Assembly: GCF_000212735.1 (NCBI RefSeq)
Contig: NC_015510.1
Coordinates: 744,001 to 808,000, forward strand
DNA length: 64,000 nt
Direction of reading: 5' to 3'
From: Haliscomenobacter hydrossis DSM 1100
Lineage (GTDB): Bacteria > Bacteroidota > Bacteroidia > Chitinophagales > Saprospiraceae
Shown here: piece by piece, positions 7,133 to 15,743 of the stretch
Layout: each line of letters starts with the position of its first letter
How positions within the stretch are numbered: the stretch's first letter is position 1
The notes under the pieces: model-generated
Seen by the model: the letters and a program-made list of their open reading frames with translations, nothing else
Database searches by the model: none
What the model was told of the DNA's origin: nothing
Program-made: the position numbers and the translations under genes

Positions 7133-9043
7133 ATGAAAAAAAGCCTAGTTCTCCTGACTGTTTTAATCGGCACACTTTCCTGCAAGCAAAAACCTGCCGA
7201 AGCACCACCACGCAACGTCAAAAAATACACCATCGAGCAGTTTTACGCCAACAAAGGCATTGGTGGTGGTTCATTCTCACCGGACGAATCGAAATTACTT
7301 GTACACAGCAACGAAACAGGCATCTTCAACCTGTATGAAATCAACCTGGCCGATCAAAGTATGACTGCCATCACCAAGTCTACCACTGAATCGATCTTTG
7401 CAGTCGACTACGTACCCGGCACAGGCGAAATCCTCTACGCTGCCGACAAAGGCGGCAACGAAATTGACCACCTCTACCTACTCAAAGCCGACGGAATGGT
7501 ACAAGACCTGACGCCAGCCCCCAAAGAAAAAGCCAATTTCTTCGGTTGGAGCCAGGACAAAAAAGCCTTGTACTATATCTCCAACAAACGCGATGAACGC
7601 TTTTTTGACCTCTACAAAATGGGAGTTGGAGATTGGAAAGCGACCCTCTTGTACCAAAACAATGAAGGTTACGACATCGCCGGACTGTCCTGGGACGAAA
7701 AATCCGTTGCCCTCAACAAAAACATCACCACCAGCGAAAACCAGCTTTTCCTGTACGACCTGGGTAGCAAAAAAATGACTGAGATCTCCGAACCGGGTAA
7801 AAAAGGCATCTACGGGGCATCTGGTTTCAGCAAAGACGGGAAGGCTTTCTACTATTTGTCCAATGCGGGCAAAGAATTCCAATCACTAGAGCAATACAGT
7901 CTCGCTGATGGCAAACGCAAAGAAGTGTTTTCCACCACCTGGGATGTCATGTACGCCTACGATTCCGAAAACGAAAAATACCGGGTAATCGCGATCAATG
8001 CGGATGGCAAAAACGAACTCAAAGTAATCGACAACAAGAGTGGCCAGGAAGTTGCCCTGCCCGAAATTCCCGATGGCGACGTAACCGCTGTGAGCATTTC
8101 GACCAGCGAAAACAAAATGCGCCTGACCGTGGGCACCTCCAAAGCACCTTCCAACATTTATCTCTACGATTTCAAAACCAAAGAGTTGAAAAAACTCACC
8201 GAAACCTTGAATAAAGAGCTCAATCCAGATGACCTGGTGGCGGCTGAAGTGGTGCGGTACAAGTCTTACGATGGGTTGGAAATTCCCGCCATCTATTACA
8301 AACCCCACCCTGCCTCAACTCAAAACAAGGTTCCGGCCTTGATTTGGGTGCACGGAGGGCCCGGTGGACAGTCTCGGGTTGGTTACACACCTTTGGTTCA
8401 ATACCTCGTCAACCATGGTTATGCGGTACTTGCTGTCAACAACCGCGGCAGCAGCGGTTATGGGCAAAAATTTTACCAGATGGATGACCTGAACCACGGT
8501 GAAAAAGACCTCAAGGATTGTATTTGGGGCAAAAAATACCTGCAAAGCCTGGCCTACATCGACAGCTCCAAAATTGGCATCATCGGTGGGTCTTATGGCG
8601 GGTACATGACCATGGCTGCTATGACCTTCGCACCAGATGAATTCAAAGTGGGTGTCGACATTTTTGGGGTCACCAACTGGCTGCGGACGCTCAAATCCAT
8701 TCCGCCTTATTGGGAATCTTTCCGCAGCGCCCTTTACGCCGAATTGGGTGATCCGTTTACAGCAGACTCGGTGCGTTTGCACAAAATCTCTCCACTTTTC
8801 CATACCGAACACGTCAAAAACCCCATCATGGTGCTGCAAGGTGCCAATGATCCCCGAGTTTTACAAGTAGAATCGGATGAAATCGTAGCGGGTGTCAAGA
8901 AAAACAAGGTGCCCGTTGAGTACATCGTTTTTCCCGATGAAGGCCATGGTTTTGTAAAAAAAGAAAACGAAATCAAGGGCTACAGCGCTGTCCTCAAATT
9001 TCTGGACAAGTACTTAAAGCAGGAAAAAGAAATGAAAAATTAA
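7133..9043 (+). CDS. S9 family (prolyl oligopeptidase-type) serine peptidase, lipoprotein
   Basis: A 636-residue secreted peptidase. It begins with a lipoprotein signal (lipobox near T-L-S-C17), so it is probably anchored to a membrane. A seven-bladed beta-propeller (about residues 40-370) precedes the alpha/beta hydrolase domain. The catalytic triad is Ser487 in GGSYGGY, Asp573 in GANDPR and His605 in DEGHGF; HGGPGGQ forms the oxyanion loop. The family removes dipeptides or acyl-amino acids from short peptides. No operon partner is evident; a hairpin-forming gap follows. Confidence 0.93.
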   Translation: MKKSLVLLTVLIGTLSCKQKPAEAPPRNVKKYTIEQFYANKGIGGGSFSPDESKLLVHSNETGIFNLYEINLADQSMTAITKSTTESIFAVDYVPGTGEILYAADKGGNEIDHLYLLKADGMVQDLTPAPKEKANFFGWSQDKKALYYISNKRDERFFDLYKMGVGDWKATLLYQNNEGYDIAGLSWDEKSVALNKNITTSENQLFLYDLGSKKMTEISEPGKKGIYGASGFSKDGKAFYYLSNAGKEFQSLEQYSLADGKRKEVFSTTWDVMYAYDSENEKYRVIAINADGKNELKVIDNKSGQEVALPEIPDGDVTAVSISTSENKMRLTVGTSKAPSNIYLYDFKTKELKKLTETLNKELNPDDLVAAEVVRYKSYDGLEIPAIYYKPHPASTQNKVPALIWVHGGPGGQSRVGYTPLVQYLVNHGYAVLAVNNRGSSGYGQKFYQMDDLNHGEKDLKDCIWGKKYLQSLAYIDSSKIGIIGGSYGGYMTMAAMTFAPDEFKVGVDIFGVTNWLRTLKSIPPYWESFRSALYAELGDPFTADSVRLHKISPLFHTEHVKNPIMVLQGANDPRVLQVESDEIVAGVKKNKVPVEYIVFPDEGHGFVKKENEIKGYSAVLKFLDKYLKQEKEMKN

Positions 9044-9049
9044 ATTGAA

Positions 9050-9147
9050 AAGTTGAAAAGTTTATGGCCTTCCACTGTTCTATATTAGTGCGCTTATATT
9101 GCACTACCGAACTTTTCAACTCTTCAACATTTCAACTCTTTAACTTT
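9050..9147. repeat. Imperfect inverted repeat of the TTGAAAAGTT family
   Basis: TTGAAAAGTTGAAAAGTTT on the left side faces GAACTTTTCAACTCTTCAAC on the right. It resembles the hairpin at 1799-1884 and fills the gap between two co-oriented genes. Confidence 0.6.
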
Positions 9148-9161
9148 AAAATCAGTTCGCA

Positions 9162-10319
9162 ATGAAAACACTTATTACCCTTTGTTTTTGTGCACTGGGC
9201 TATCTGGCTTTTGCCCAAAAACACGATGGCATTTCCAACAACCTGGACAACCTGTTTCGCTTATCAGATGCCAAAACCCGCTCTATTTCTCCCGAAAACT
9301 TTAGCGGAGAAAAAGGCAAAGGCGGTATGGCCACAGAAGGCACCGGGGCCAACGCCGCCCGTGGCTTGGGCCAGGGCTGGAAAGTCAGTCCAAGTGTAAA
9401 AATCCCCTCCAAAACCACCTTCACCATGGCGGAGATCAATGGTTCTGGAGCCATTCAACACATTTGGCTGACGCCTGCTGGCATCAAGTGGCGCTACGCC
9501 ATTTTACGGATTTATTGGGACGACGAAAAAGAACCCTCGGTCGAAGCTCCACTCGGTGATTTTTTCTGCATGGGCTGGAACCAGTATGCGCCCGTCAATT
9601 CCCTGGCGGTTTGTGTCAACCCCGGCAGTGCCTTCAATTGCTACTGGGTAATGCCCTTCCGCAAAAAAGCCAAAATCACCATTGAGAACCTGGCCGACGA
9701 AGAATTTCGCTTATACTATCAAGTGGATTACGTTGAAACCACCGTGCCCGACGATGCAGCGTACTTTCATGCCCAGTTCCGCCGCACCAATCCCGTGCCC
9801 TACAAAGAAGTATACACGCTTGTCGACGGCATCAAAGGTAAAGGCCACTACGTGGGCACGTACATTGCCTGGGGCGTACACAACAATGGCTGGTGGGGCG
9901 AAGGGGAAATCAAGTTCTACATCGATGGAGACAAGGATTTCCCCACCATTTGCGGCACCGGAACGGAGGACTATTTCTGTGGCTCTTACGATTTTGACGT
10001 GCGCAAAAAGAACGCTGCGGGCCTGGATGTGGTAGAGTACCAGGAATTCAACACACCCTACGTAGGCCTCCCGCAGGTCATTCGCGGCGACGGGCATTAC
10101 CAGGTGATGCAACGTTTTGGGATGTACCGTTGGCACATTCCAGATCCAATTCGTTTTGAAAAAGACCTCAAGGTGACCATCCAGGCACTGGGCTGGCGGG
10201 GCGATGGGCGCTATCTGCCCTTGCAGGATGACATTGCTTCGGTGGTGTTTTGGTACCAGACGGAGCCGCATGGGACCTTCCCGAAGTTGCCGGAGCGAGA
10301 TAAATTGGAGGTCAATTGA
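9162..10319 (+). CDS. DUF2961 / GH172-like secreted glycoside hydrolase
   Basis: A 385-residue protein with a cleavable signal (MKTLITLCFCALGYLAFA-Q). It matches the DUF2961 family, now glycoside hydrolase family GH172, whose members act on fructofuranosides and arabinofuranosides. Acid residues expected in the active site are seen in WWGEGEIKFYIDGD (Glu247, Glu249) and GTGTEDYFCGSYDF (Glu269). Other family marks are GSGAIQHIW and APLGDFFCMG. The substrate cannot be fixed from sequence. It is a lone gene rather than part of a visible polysaccharide locus. Confidence 0.85.
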   Translation: MKTLITLCFCALGYLAFAQKHDGISNNLDNLFRLSDAKTRSISPENFSGEKGKGGMATEGTGANAARGLGQGWKVSPSVKIPSKTTFTMAEINGSGAIQHIWLTPAGIKWRYAILRIYWDDEKEPSVEAPLGDFFCMGWNQYAPVNSLAVCVNPGSAFNCYWVMPFRKKAKITIENLADEEFRLYYQVDYVETTVPDDAAYFHAQFRRTNPVPYKEVYTLVDGIKGKGHYVGTYIAWGVHNNGWWGEGEIKFYIDGDKDFPTICGTGTEDYFCGSYDFDVRKKNAAGLDVVEYQEFNTPYVGLPQVIRGDGHYQVMQRFGMYRWHIPDPIRFEKDLKVTIQALGWRGDGRYLPLQDDIASVVFWYQTEPHGTFPKLPERDKLEVN

Positions 10320-10346
10320 GTAAATCGTACTTAGGTGGACCTTACG

Positions 10347-10418
10347 TTTCTTAGGTTTCTTAGGTGGTGAAACCCCCAGCTGATCAATTTTTTCTTTTCA
10401 CCACCTAAGAAACCTAAG
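10347..10418. repeat. Palindrome of the CTTAGGTTTCTTAGGTGGTGAAA family (left part, interrupted)
   Basis: Left arm 10347-10372 pairs with right arm 10395-10418 (TTTCTTAGGTTTCTTAGG against CCTAAGAAACCTAAG). The element continues as CCTAAGACACTTTAGTACG only after 10660, because a 240-bp insertion lies at 10421-10660. An uninterrupted relative is at 55617-55732. Confidence 0.8.
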
Positions 10419-10420
10419 AC

Positions 10421-10660
10421 CTGTCGATTACCCACAAATCCCCTAATTAGGTTTGTGGTTGATATTGAGCATTTTACTGCGGCCTCAGAACCCCCGACCC
10501 CTAAAGGGGAGCACATTTTAGGTAACTAAAAGGCCTTACTTTTTCTAAAAAAGGGGGAAATATTACGATTATCGAAAATATACTCCCCTTTAGGGGTTGG
10601 GGGTTCTGAAGCTAAAGCACAATCTCGCATTCAATGTGCGGATTTGTGGGTAATCGACAG
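10421..10660. mobile_element. 240-bp MITE-like element with perfect 21-bp terminal inverted repeats
   Basis: The first 21 bases (starting CTGTCGATTACCCACAAATC) are the exact reverse complement of the last 21 (ending GATTTGTGGGTAATCGACAG). The 9-mer ACCTAAGAC is directly repeated on both sides (10412-10420 and 10661-10669), as a target duplication would be. A second inverted repeat is nested inside (AGAACCCCCGACCCCTAAAG at 10497 onward against CTTTAGGGGTTGGGGGTTCT at about 10589-10608). There is no open frame. It sits inside an older palindrome. The flanking palindrome is itself repetitive, so the duplication needs checking. Confidence 0.75.
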
Positions 10661-10702
10661 ACCTAAGACACTTTAGTACGCTGCAATAGATTAACCAGTT
10701 CA

Positions 10703-11287
10703 TTACTTCCATTCAACGGGTATCTCAACCATCGTTTTGTCCCAAGCAATACGCATTGTAGTCGCTTTCACGTCCGCTTTTTCAAAAGCAATCGCCAGGT
10801 TTTCAACCACATCCGTGGTGCTTTTCACCGGAACCACGACCCGCAACACATCCAGGTTTTCTTTGTAGCTGTATGCTCCCCAATGATCGAGTTCGGAGTT
10901 CAAAACAATGGTCCATTCGTTTTGGTCTGGGATAGCAAACAGAGCATAGGTTCCAGCTTTCACCATTTTTCCGCCGAAAGTAACATCTTGATAAAACTTG
11001 ATTTCGGTAGCTTCATTGGCTCCCAATCGCCAGATTTTACCAAAAGGAATCAGTTTTCCAAACACTTCCCGTTCTTTTTTCGCCGGGCGACTATAGATGA
11101 CCCGCACCACGGCAACTGCATCCGCTCCTCCAATTTTATCGGGTGCAAACTTGCGGTCATGCGCAAAATCATGCGGGTAATAACTGACGTCCATCGGGCT
11201 TTTGTCTAGGCCAGGTAACTTTTGAGCACTGAGTTCAAGGCTCGTACCCAACAACAACAACAACAACAACAATACGCTTGGCTTCAT
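10703..11287 (-). CDS. DUF2911 domain-containing secreted protein
   Basis: A 194-residue protein of the DUF2911 family, common in Bacteroidota and of unknown function. The ATG at 11287 gives a signal peptide MKPSV-(L)8-GTSLELSA-Q. The frame remains open upstream to 11344 without signal-like sequence, so the shorter start is preferred. The eight leucines are all TTG codons, i.e. a (CAA)8 microsatellite on the plus strand (11249-11272). Family marks are VRVIYSRPAKKEREVFG, IWRLGANEATEIKF and AGTYALFAIPDQNEWTI. It is followed on the minus strand side by a repeat-rich gap. Confidence 0.88.
   Translation of the reverse strand: MKPSVLLLLLLLLGTSLELSAQKLPGLDKSPMDVSYYPHDFAHDRKFAPDKIGGADAVAVVRVIYSRPAKKEREVFGKLIPFGKIWRLGANEATEIKFYQDVTFGGKMVKAGTYALFAIPDQNEWTIVLNSELDHWGAYSYKENLDVLRVVVPVKSTTDVVENLAIAFEKADVKATTMRIAWDKTMVEIPVEWK
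11249..11272. repeat. (CAA)8 triplet microsatellite in a signal-peptide core
   Basis: Eight perfect CAA units on the plus strand encode eight TTG leucines of the DUF2911 protein signal peptide. Copy-number change would lengthen or shorten the hydrophobic core in frame. Confidence 0.9.
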
Positions 11288-11346
11288 GTTTTTTGTGGTG
11301 AAGATAACGCAAGTCATGGGAACGAGATGTCGCCAGCGCAACAAGT

Positions 11347-11757
11347 CTACTCTACCAACACCTCACTGTGTGGTAAGGCCAAATCCCGATCCATCGTAAT
11401 GAATACAATGGAGTCTCCTTTTTTGCATTGACTCAGCACTTTGCTCGCCTCAATCTCCTCATAAGCTTGGTCAGCATACAAAAACAAGGTTTTCGTATTG
11501 CCATCGCGAATGGCAACTTTGAAGCGGCGTTTACCTCGAGGATCAGCTGAACCGTTTTCACCCAAGCTGACTGGTTGAACAGTAAAAACTCCCTTTGCAT
11601 CCATCGCAAGTTCACATTTGCCAGAGGTGCTGTATTCATTGACCACCATTTTATTGTTCAACAATACAGCCGTACAATTGGTAAAATCGTTTTGCCCTTT
11701 TGCTACAAAAGCCGCACTCAGGCAGAGCAGGAATAACATTGCTTTAAACACTTGCAT
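11347..11757 (-). CDS. Secreted hypothetical protein
   Basis: An unrecognised 136-residue protein. A clear signal peptide (MQVFKAMLFLLCLSAAFVAKG-Q) precedes a small soluble domain with three cysteines (TNCTAV, GKCELA, SQCKKGD). It lies upstream of the DUF2911 gene on the same strand, 59 bases from its start, so the two may be co-transcribed. No catalytic motif is visible. Confidence 0.7.
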   Translation of the reverse strand: MQVFKAMLFLLCLSAAFVAKGQNDFTNCTAVLLNNKMVVNEYSTSGKCELAMDAKGVFTVQPVSLGENGSADPRGKRRFKVAIRDGNTKTLFLYADQAYEEIEASKVLSQCKKGDSIVFITMDRDLALPHSEVLVE

Positions 11758-11909
11758 ACATTTTTGATTTGATCATGAAAAATTTGGGTGATTTCTTACG
11801 TAGGTAAAATTAAGGGCAAGCATTGTAAAGGGCGTTAAAACGGAGTAAAACAATGTAAATGAAATGTAAAACCCGTTTTTAGAAGGAAAAAGCACTTAAT
11901 TTTGTGGCC

Positions 11910-12803
11910 ATGATGGTAAAAAAGATACAGCTTTGGCTGATACCCACAAGTCTGGTGCTCCTGGCGATCCTGATTCTTTCCGCAGTGTGGTGGCAGGAAC
12001 CGGATTCTAAAAACACGGTACTACAGGCGGTACGGGTCAATCTGGCTTTGCGCAAAACCGGAGATCGTTTGCTGGATTTGGCAGGAGATCGTACTTCCAC
12101 CATCGCCCCGGTGCGCCGAATTGATGAACACACCTGGTTGTTGCGCCTGGAGCGAGCGTTCAATTACGATAGTCTACCCCGGATTTTGCACCAGTCTCTC
12201 CTCCAACATGGCATCAGCAATGAGTACAATGTGAGTGTGCTGCGTTGCTCCGACGATGAACTGATCCTCGGCTACACTGCCAGTGATTATCAGCTGGATA
12301 AAGTCGTGCCTTGTGGTGGCCGTGAGATCGACGTCGCCTGCCTTAATATTCAAGTGAATTTTTTGGAAAAAAACATCCCTGCGACCAATCCCTGGAAAAC
12401 GCGTTTTTTGCTATTGAGTGGGCTTTTGTTTGCTGCGGCTTTGGGGAGCTTATTTTACCGCAGAAAATCCAATGTTGAGTCAACTATTCCTATGGCCACT
12501 GAAACCAACACAGACTTGCACTTTGGGCAATGCAGTCTGGACCTTGGAAACCAAAAATTGTGGGTCAAAGGGCAGCTTAAAAACCTCACTTTTCGCGAAG
12601 CGAAACTATTGAACTACCTGATCCAAAATGCCAATCAAGTACTGGATCGCGAGCGCATTCTCGAAGCCATCTGGCATGACGAAGGCATGCTCGTGGGGCG
12701 CAGTCTGGATGTGTTTGTTTCCCGTTTACGGAAACTGTTGCAGGAGGATGAGGGCATTCGGATTGTAAGTGTGCATGGGGTTGGATATCGGTTTGAGGTG
12801 TAG
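11910..12803 (+). CDS. Membrane-bound winged-helix transcriptional regulator (ToxR-like layout)
   Basis: A protein of about 297 residues. A membrane segment sits near residues 6-25 and a second near residues 155-175 (FLLLSGLLFAAALGSLFY), with about 130 residues between them, probably periplasmic. The C-terminal 95 residues are an OmpR/PhoB-type DNA-binding domain (LTFREAKLLNYLIQNANQVL ... SLDVFVSRLRKLL ... VHGVGYRF). There is no receiver domain, so it would sense and regulate in one chain. A GTG at 11904 is an alternative start. It is convergent with the DUF1611 gene, 3 bases apart. Target genes are unknown. Confidence 0.8.
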   Translation: MMVKKIQLWLIPTSLVLLAILILSAVWWQEPDSKNTVLQAVRVNLALRKTGDRLLDLAGDRTSTIAPVRRIDEHTWLLRLERAFNYDSLPRILHQSLLQHGISNEYNVSVLRCSDDELILGYTASDYQLDKVVPCGGREIDVACLNIQVNFLEKNIPATNPWKTRFLLLSGLLFAAALGSLFYRRKSNVESTIPMATETNTDLHFGQCSLDLGNQKLWVKGQLKNLTFREAKLLNYLIQNANQVLDRERILEAIWHDEGMLVGRSLDVFVSRLRKLLQEDEGIRIVSVHGVGYRFEV

Positions 12804-12806
12804 TTT

Positions 12807-13850
12807 CTACATTAACACCTCTACAATCCTACCGACCCCTTCCTCCAAAGGCGCGACCACCGGAATATCCAATTTGGCCTCATATTCCTGCTGATACGCC
12901 TCAATTTCCGCCTTACTCGCCCCTTGAGTATTCAGCGCCAAGGCGACTACTTCCGAGCCATAGGCCCGAATCAAAGCAATTTCACTTTCCACCGTAGGAA
13001 TCGGTCCCCATTCGGGCAAATCATCAAAAAATTCCCGCTTCATCGGTACCACCAATACCACCTTTTTGGCGTTGCCAGATATTAAAAATTCCGGACCACA
13101 GGGGCCACTGGGATTGCGCAATGCCGATTGGCCTTCCAGGAAAATGATCTCGGCGTGGGTTTCTTCCCAACAGGAAACAATCGCGTGTTCCAGTTCTCCG
13201 GAGATGAAATCATTGAGTGTAGAGTCAAAAATAAAGCCGTATTGCCCCCCTTGCATCCAACCCGTTTGCCCCGTGTAAATCATTTCTGCCTTATGGCCCT
13301 TGGCCCGACAGGCATCGCGCAAAAAGCGGGCAGTGGTGCGTTTGCCCGTAGCACAATCCATGCCCATTACGGCTACGATTGGTGCGGTAACTTTATAAAT
13401 ATCTCCTTCCCAAAAATGCAAATCTGCCCGACTTTTGGGTTTGCGCACATCGATCAGGGTCGCGTTATTGGCTGCGGCCAAAGCGACGATTTCAGGTTTT
13501 TCACCCAAAAAATCATGCAAACCATTCACAATAGAAATGCCCTGGCTCAGCGCAAAACGGATTTCACCCAGCATGTCCGGTGGCAAGATGCCTCCTACCG
13601 TGGCTACACCAACGATGCAATAGTCGGGTTTGCTGCGCAAGGCGGATAAGGCATCTACCACTTTGCCATACACTGGAATGTTGCAGGGTCTGCCATCCAT
13701 CACCTCCCCAGCATCTTTGCCAGCATGCGCATGATCGATCACCGCCTGGATGGTAAAACGTTCGGTTCCGCGCAACAAGCCGTGCGTTGTTTTGGCATTC
13801 ATGGTATTCAAAAAACCGCCCGCAAGGACGATGGCATTGCCCGTTTTCAT
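12807..13850 (-). CDS. DUF1611 family protein, DgcN-like (putative D-glutamate N-acetyltransferase)
   Basis: A 347-residue DUF1611 protein. An N-terminal Rossmann-like part (about 1-140) is followed by a P-loop domain with GMDCATGKRTTA near residue 161 and EGQSALRNPSGPCGPEFL near residue 245. The characterised member DgcN acetylates D-glutamate, and its partner DgcA racemises the N-acetyl product. Here an enolase-superfamily epimerase lies at 5944-7011, so the same pathway is possible but not adjacent. The start ATG at 13850 is well placed before the VLAGG strand. The family call is firm, the activity inferred. Confidence 0.8.
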   Translation of the reverse strand: MKTGNAIVLAGGFLNTMNAKTTHGLLRGTERFTIQAVIDHAHAGKDAGEVMDGRPCNIPVYGKVVDALSALRSKPDYCIVGVATVGGILPPDMLGEIRFALSQGISIVNGLHDFLGEKPEIVALAAANNATLIDVRKPKSRADLHFWEGDIYKVTAPIVAVMGMDCATGKRTTARFLRDACRAKGHKAEMIYTGQTGWMQGGQYGFIFDSTLNDFISGELEHAIVSCWEETHAEIIFLEGQSALRNPSGPCGPEFLISGNAKKVVLVVPMKREFFDDLPEWGPIPTVESEIALIRAYGSEVVALALNTQGASKAEIEAYQQEYEAKLDIPVVAPLEEGVGRIVEVLM

Positions 13851-13917
13851 TGTACTTCTAATTTGGTGGCTAAAATACAGTTCTATACGAATATCCTATG
13901 AAATGCCTTCCTTTTTA

Positions 13918-14772
13918 TCACCTGCCCAGTTTTCGATAACTCAAGGGGCTTTGCCCGGTAGCCGCTTTAAATGCTTTGTGGAAATACGAAACATTGCCAA
14001 AACCACTTTCAAAACAAATCGCGGCTACCACTTTATCCGTCGTGCGCAACAATTGGCAAGCATGATTGAGTCGAATTTCCGTCATCACCGCTACAAAGGT
14101 TTTGCGGGTAATTTTTTTAAAATAGCGACAAAAAGCGGTTGGGGTCAAATTGGCTACCGCCGCAATGGTTTCCAGCGCGATGTCCTCTTTAAAATGCTCG
14201 ATGAGGTAGGCGTATACTTTGCGAAAACGTTCGGATTCCAGCGTGGAAAGCATTTGTTGCGAAAAATAGAGGTCCAGCAACTCAAATTCTTCCGATACGG
14301 CAATACCCTGCAACACTTCCAAGACCTGCAACAAGCGCTGAAACGCCGACAGCTTGGCCATTGTGCGCATTTTTTCCGCCACCCAATCGCGGGTTTTACC
14401 TTTGATCAAAATACCTGCCTGAGCTTTTTGGAACAATTGCCGAATCACCGCCATCTCGCTCAACTGCAAAAATGCCGGGCCCGCAAAATCTTCGCTAAAT
14501 TGGATGACAATCGACTGAGCAGCGTCAGATCCCTCCTCTTCTTCTGCTCCTAACCAACAATGTGGTACGTAAGCGCCCAGCAAGACCAGGTCACCTTCGG
14601 CAAAATTGGCAACATGCTGGCCCACAAAACGTTTGCCCTGACTTCGTTCAATCAAAGTCAACTCCAATTCTGGATGAAAATGGTAGGGAACGGTGAACCT
14701 TGGCAAACTAAAGTGCCGGTATTGGATGGCATAATCTCCATGCCCACTAATTTGTTCATAAATGGCTTTCAT
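13918..14772 (-). CDS. AraC family transcriptional regulator
   Basis: A 284-residue regulator. The N-terminal cupin-like sensor domain has FHPELELTLIERSQGKRFVGQ. The C-terminal double helix-turn-helix is near residues 185-280 (IALETIAAVANLTPTAFCRY ... VAAICFESGFGNVSYFHKAF, ending G-Q-S-P-L-S-Y-R). It is transcribed away from the PhyH dioxygenase and alcohol dehydrogenase genes, with a 155-bp shared upstream region, so those genes are the likely targets. The ligand is unknown. Confidence 0.92.
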   Translation of the reverse strand: MKAIYEQISGHGDYAIQYRHFSLPRFTVPYHFHPELELTLIERSQGKRFVGQHVANFAEGDLVLLGAYVPHCWLGAEEEEGSDAAQSIVIQFSEDFAGPAFLQLSEMAVIRQLFQKAQAGILIKGKTRDWVAEKMRTMAKLSAFQRLLQVLEVLQGIAVSEEFELLDLYFSQQMLSTLESERFRKVYAYLIEHFKEDIALETIAAVANLTPTAFCRYFKKITRKTFVAVMTEIRLNHACQLLRTTDKVVAAICFESGFGNVSYFHKAFKAATGQSPLSYRKLGR

Positions 14773-14927
14773 TTTTGGCGATAATTATCATTTTTTACCC
14801 GATCAAACTTCAATAAAGCTAAAATTACACACTTATTGGCAAAAAACGACCAATAAAAATTCAAGCAGCTATGCTTACTTTGTAGCACTGAATTGGACAC
14901 CTTTTTCACCAAAAACACCCACATCGT

Positions 14928-15743
14928 ATGTCACAAACCATTGCACTTCCAGCTCTGGATAGCCACTATCCAGTAGCTGCGGAACAACAGGCTTTTTTTC
15001 AAAAAAATGGCCACATTTTGCTTTCGGGCATCCTCACTGCCGAGGAAGTTGCCGCTTACCGAGAGGTGATTGTTGATGCCGCCGACCGTTACAATACCGA
15101 AAAGCGCAAAATGGAAGAGCGCGATACCTACGGCAAAGCCTTTTTGCAAATCATGAACCTCTGGGAAGTGGATGAAAACGTACGCAAGTATACCCTGGCC
15201 AAACGTTTTGCTCAAATCGCCGCCGACCTGATGGGGGTTGAACGGGTACGCCTTTACCACGACCAGGCCTTGTTCAAAGAGCCAGGAGGTGGCCTGACCC
15301 CCTGGCACCAGGACCAATACTACTGGCCCATCGACACGACCAATACCGTCACCATGTGGATGCCATTGGTAGACATCAGCGTAGAAATGGGCATGTTGAC
15401 TTTTGCCTCTGGCTCTCAAGAGCTTGGCTTTTTGGGCAATTTGGCCATTTCCGACGACTCCGAAGCTGTTTTGGGGGATTTGGTCAAGGAAAAAGGCTAC
15501 CCCATTTCCCAACCTGCCACGATGAAAGCTGGCGACGCTACTTTCCACGCGGGTTGGACCCTGCACTCTGCCCCCGGTAACCAATCGCCCAACATGCGCG
15601 AAGTAATGACTGTCATCTATATGGCCGATGGCGCCAAAGTAACCGAACCAAAAAACAAAAACCAGGAAGCCGACCGTCAACGCTGGCTCATGAGCAAAGC
15701 CATCGGCACCCTGATTGACTCGCCGCTCAACCCGGTTTTATGA
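14928..15743 (+). CDS. Phytanoyl-CoA dioxygenase (PhyH) family protein
   Basis: A 271-residue Fe(II)/2-oxoglutarate-dependent oxygenase. The metal triad is recognisable: His and Asp in TPWHQDQYYWP and the distal His in HAGWTLHSAPGN; the later Arg in NMREVMTV may bind 2-oxoglutarate. The stop codon overlaps the start of the alcohol dehydrogenase gene (ATGA), so the two are co-translated. An AraC regulator is divergent. The pair probably oxidises one small molecule in two steps, but the substrate is not readable. Confidence 0.9.
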   Translation: MSQTIALPALDSHYPVAAEQQAFFQKNGHILLSGILTAEEVAAYREVIVDAADRYNTEKRKMEERDTYGKAFLQIMNLWEVDENVRKYTLAKRFAQIAADLMGVERVRLYHDQALFKEPGGGLTPWHQDQYYWPIDTTNTVTMWMPLVDISVEMGMLTFASGSQELGFLGNLAISDDSEAVLGDLVKEKGYPISQPATMKAGDATFHAGWTLHSAPGNQSPNMREVMTVIYMADGAKVTEPKNKNQEADRQRWLMSKAIGTLIDSPLNPVL

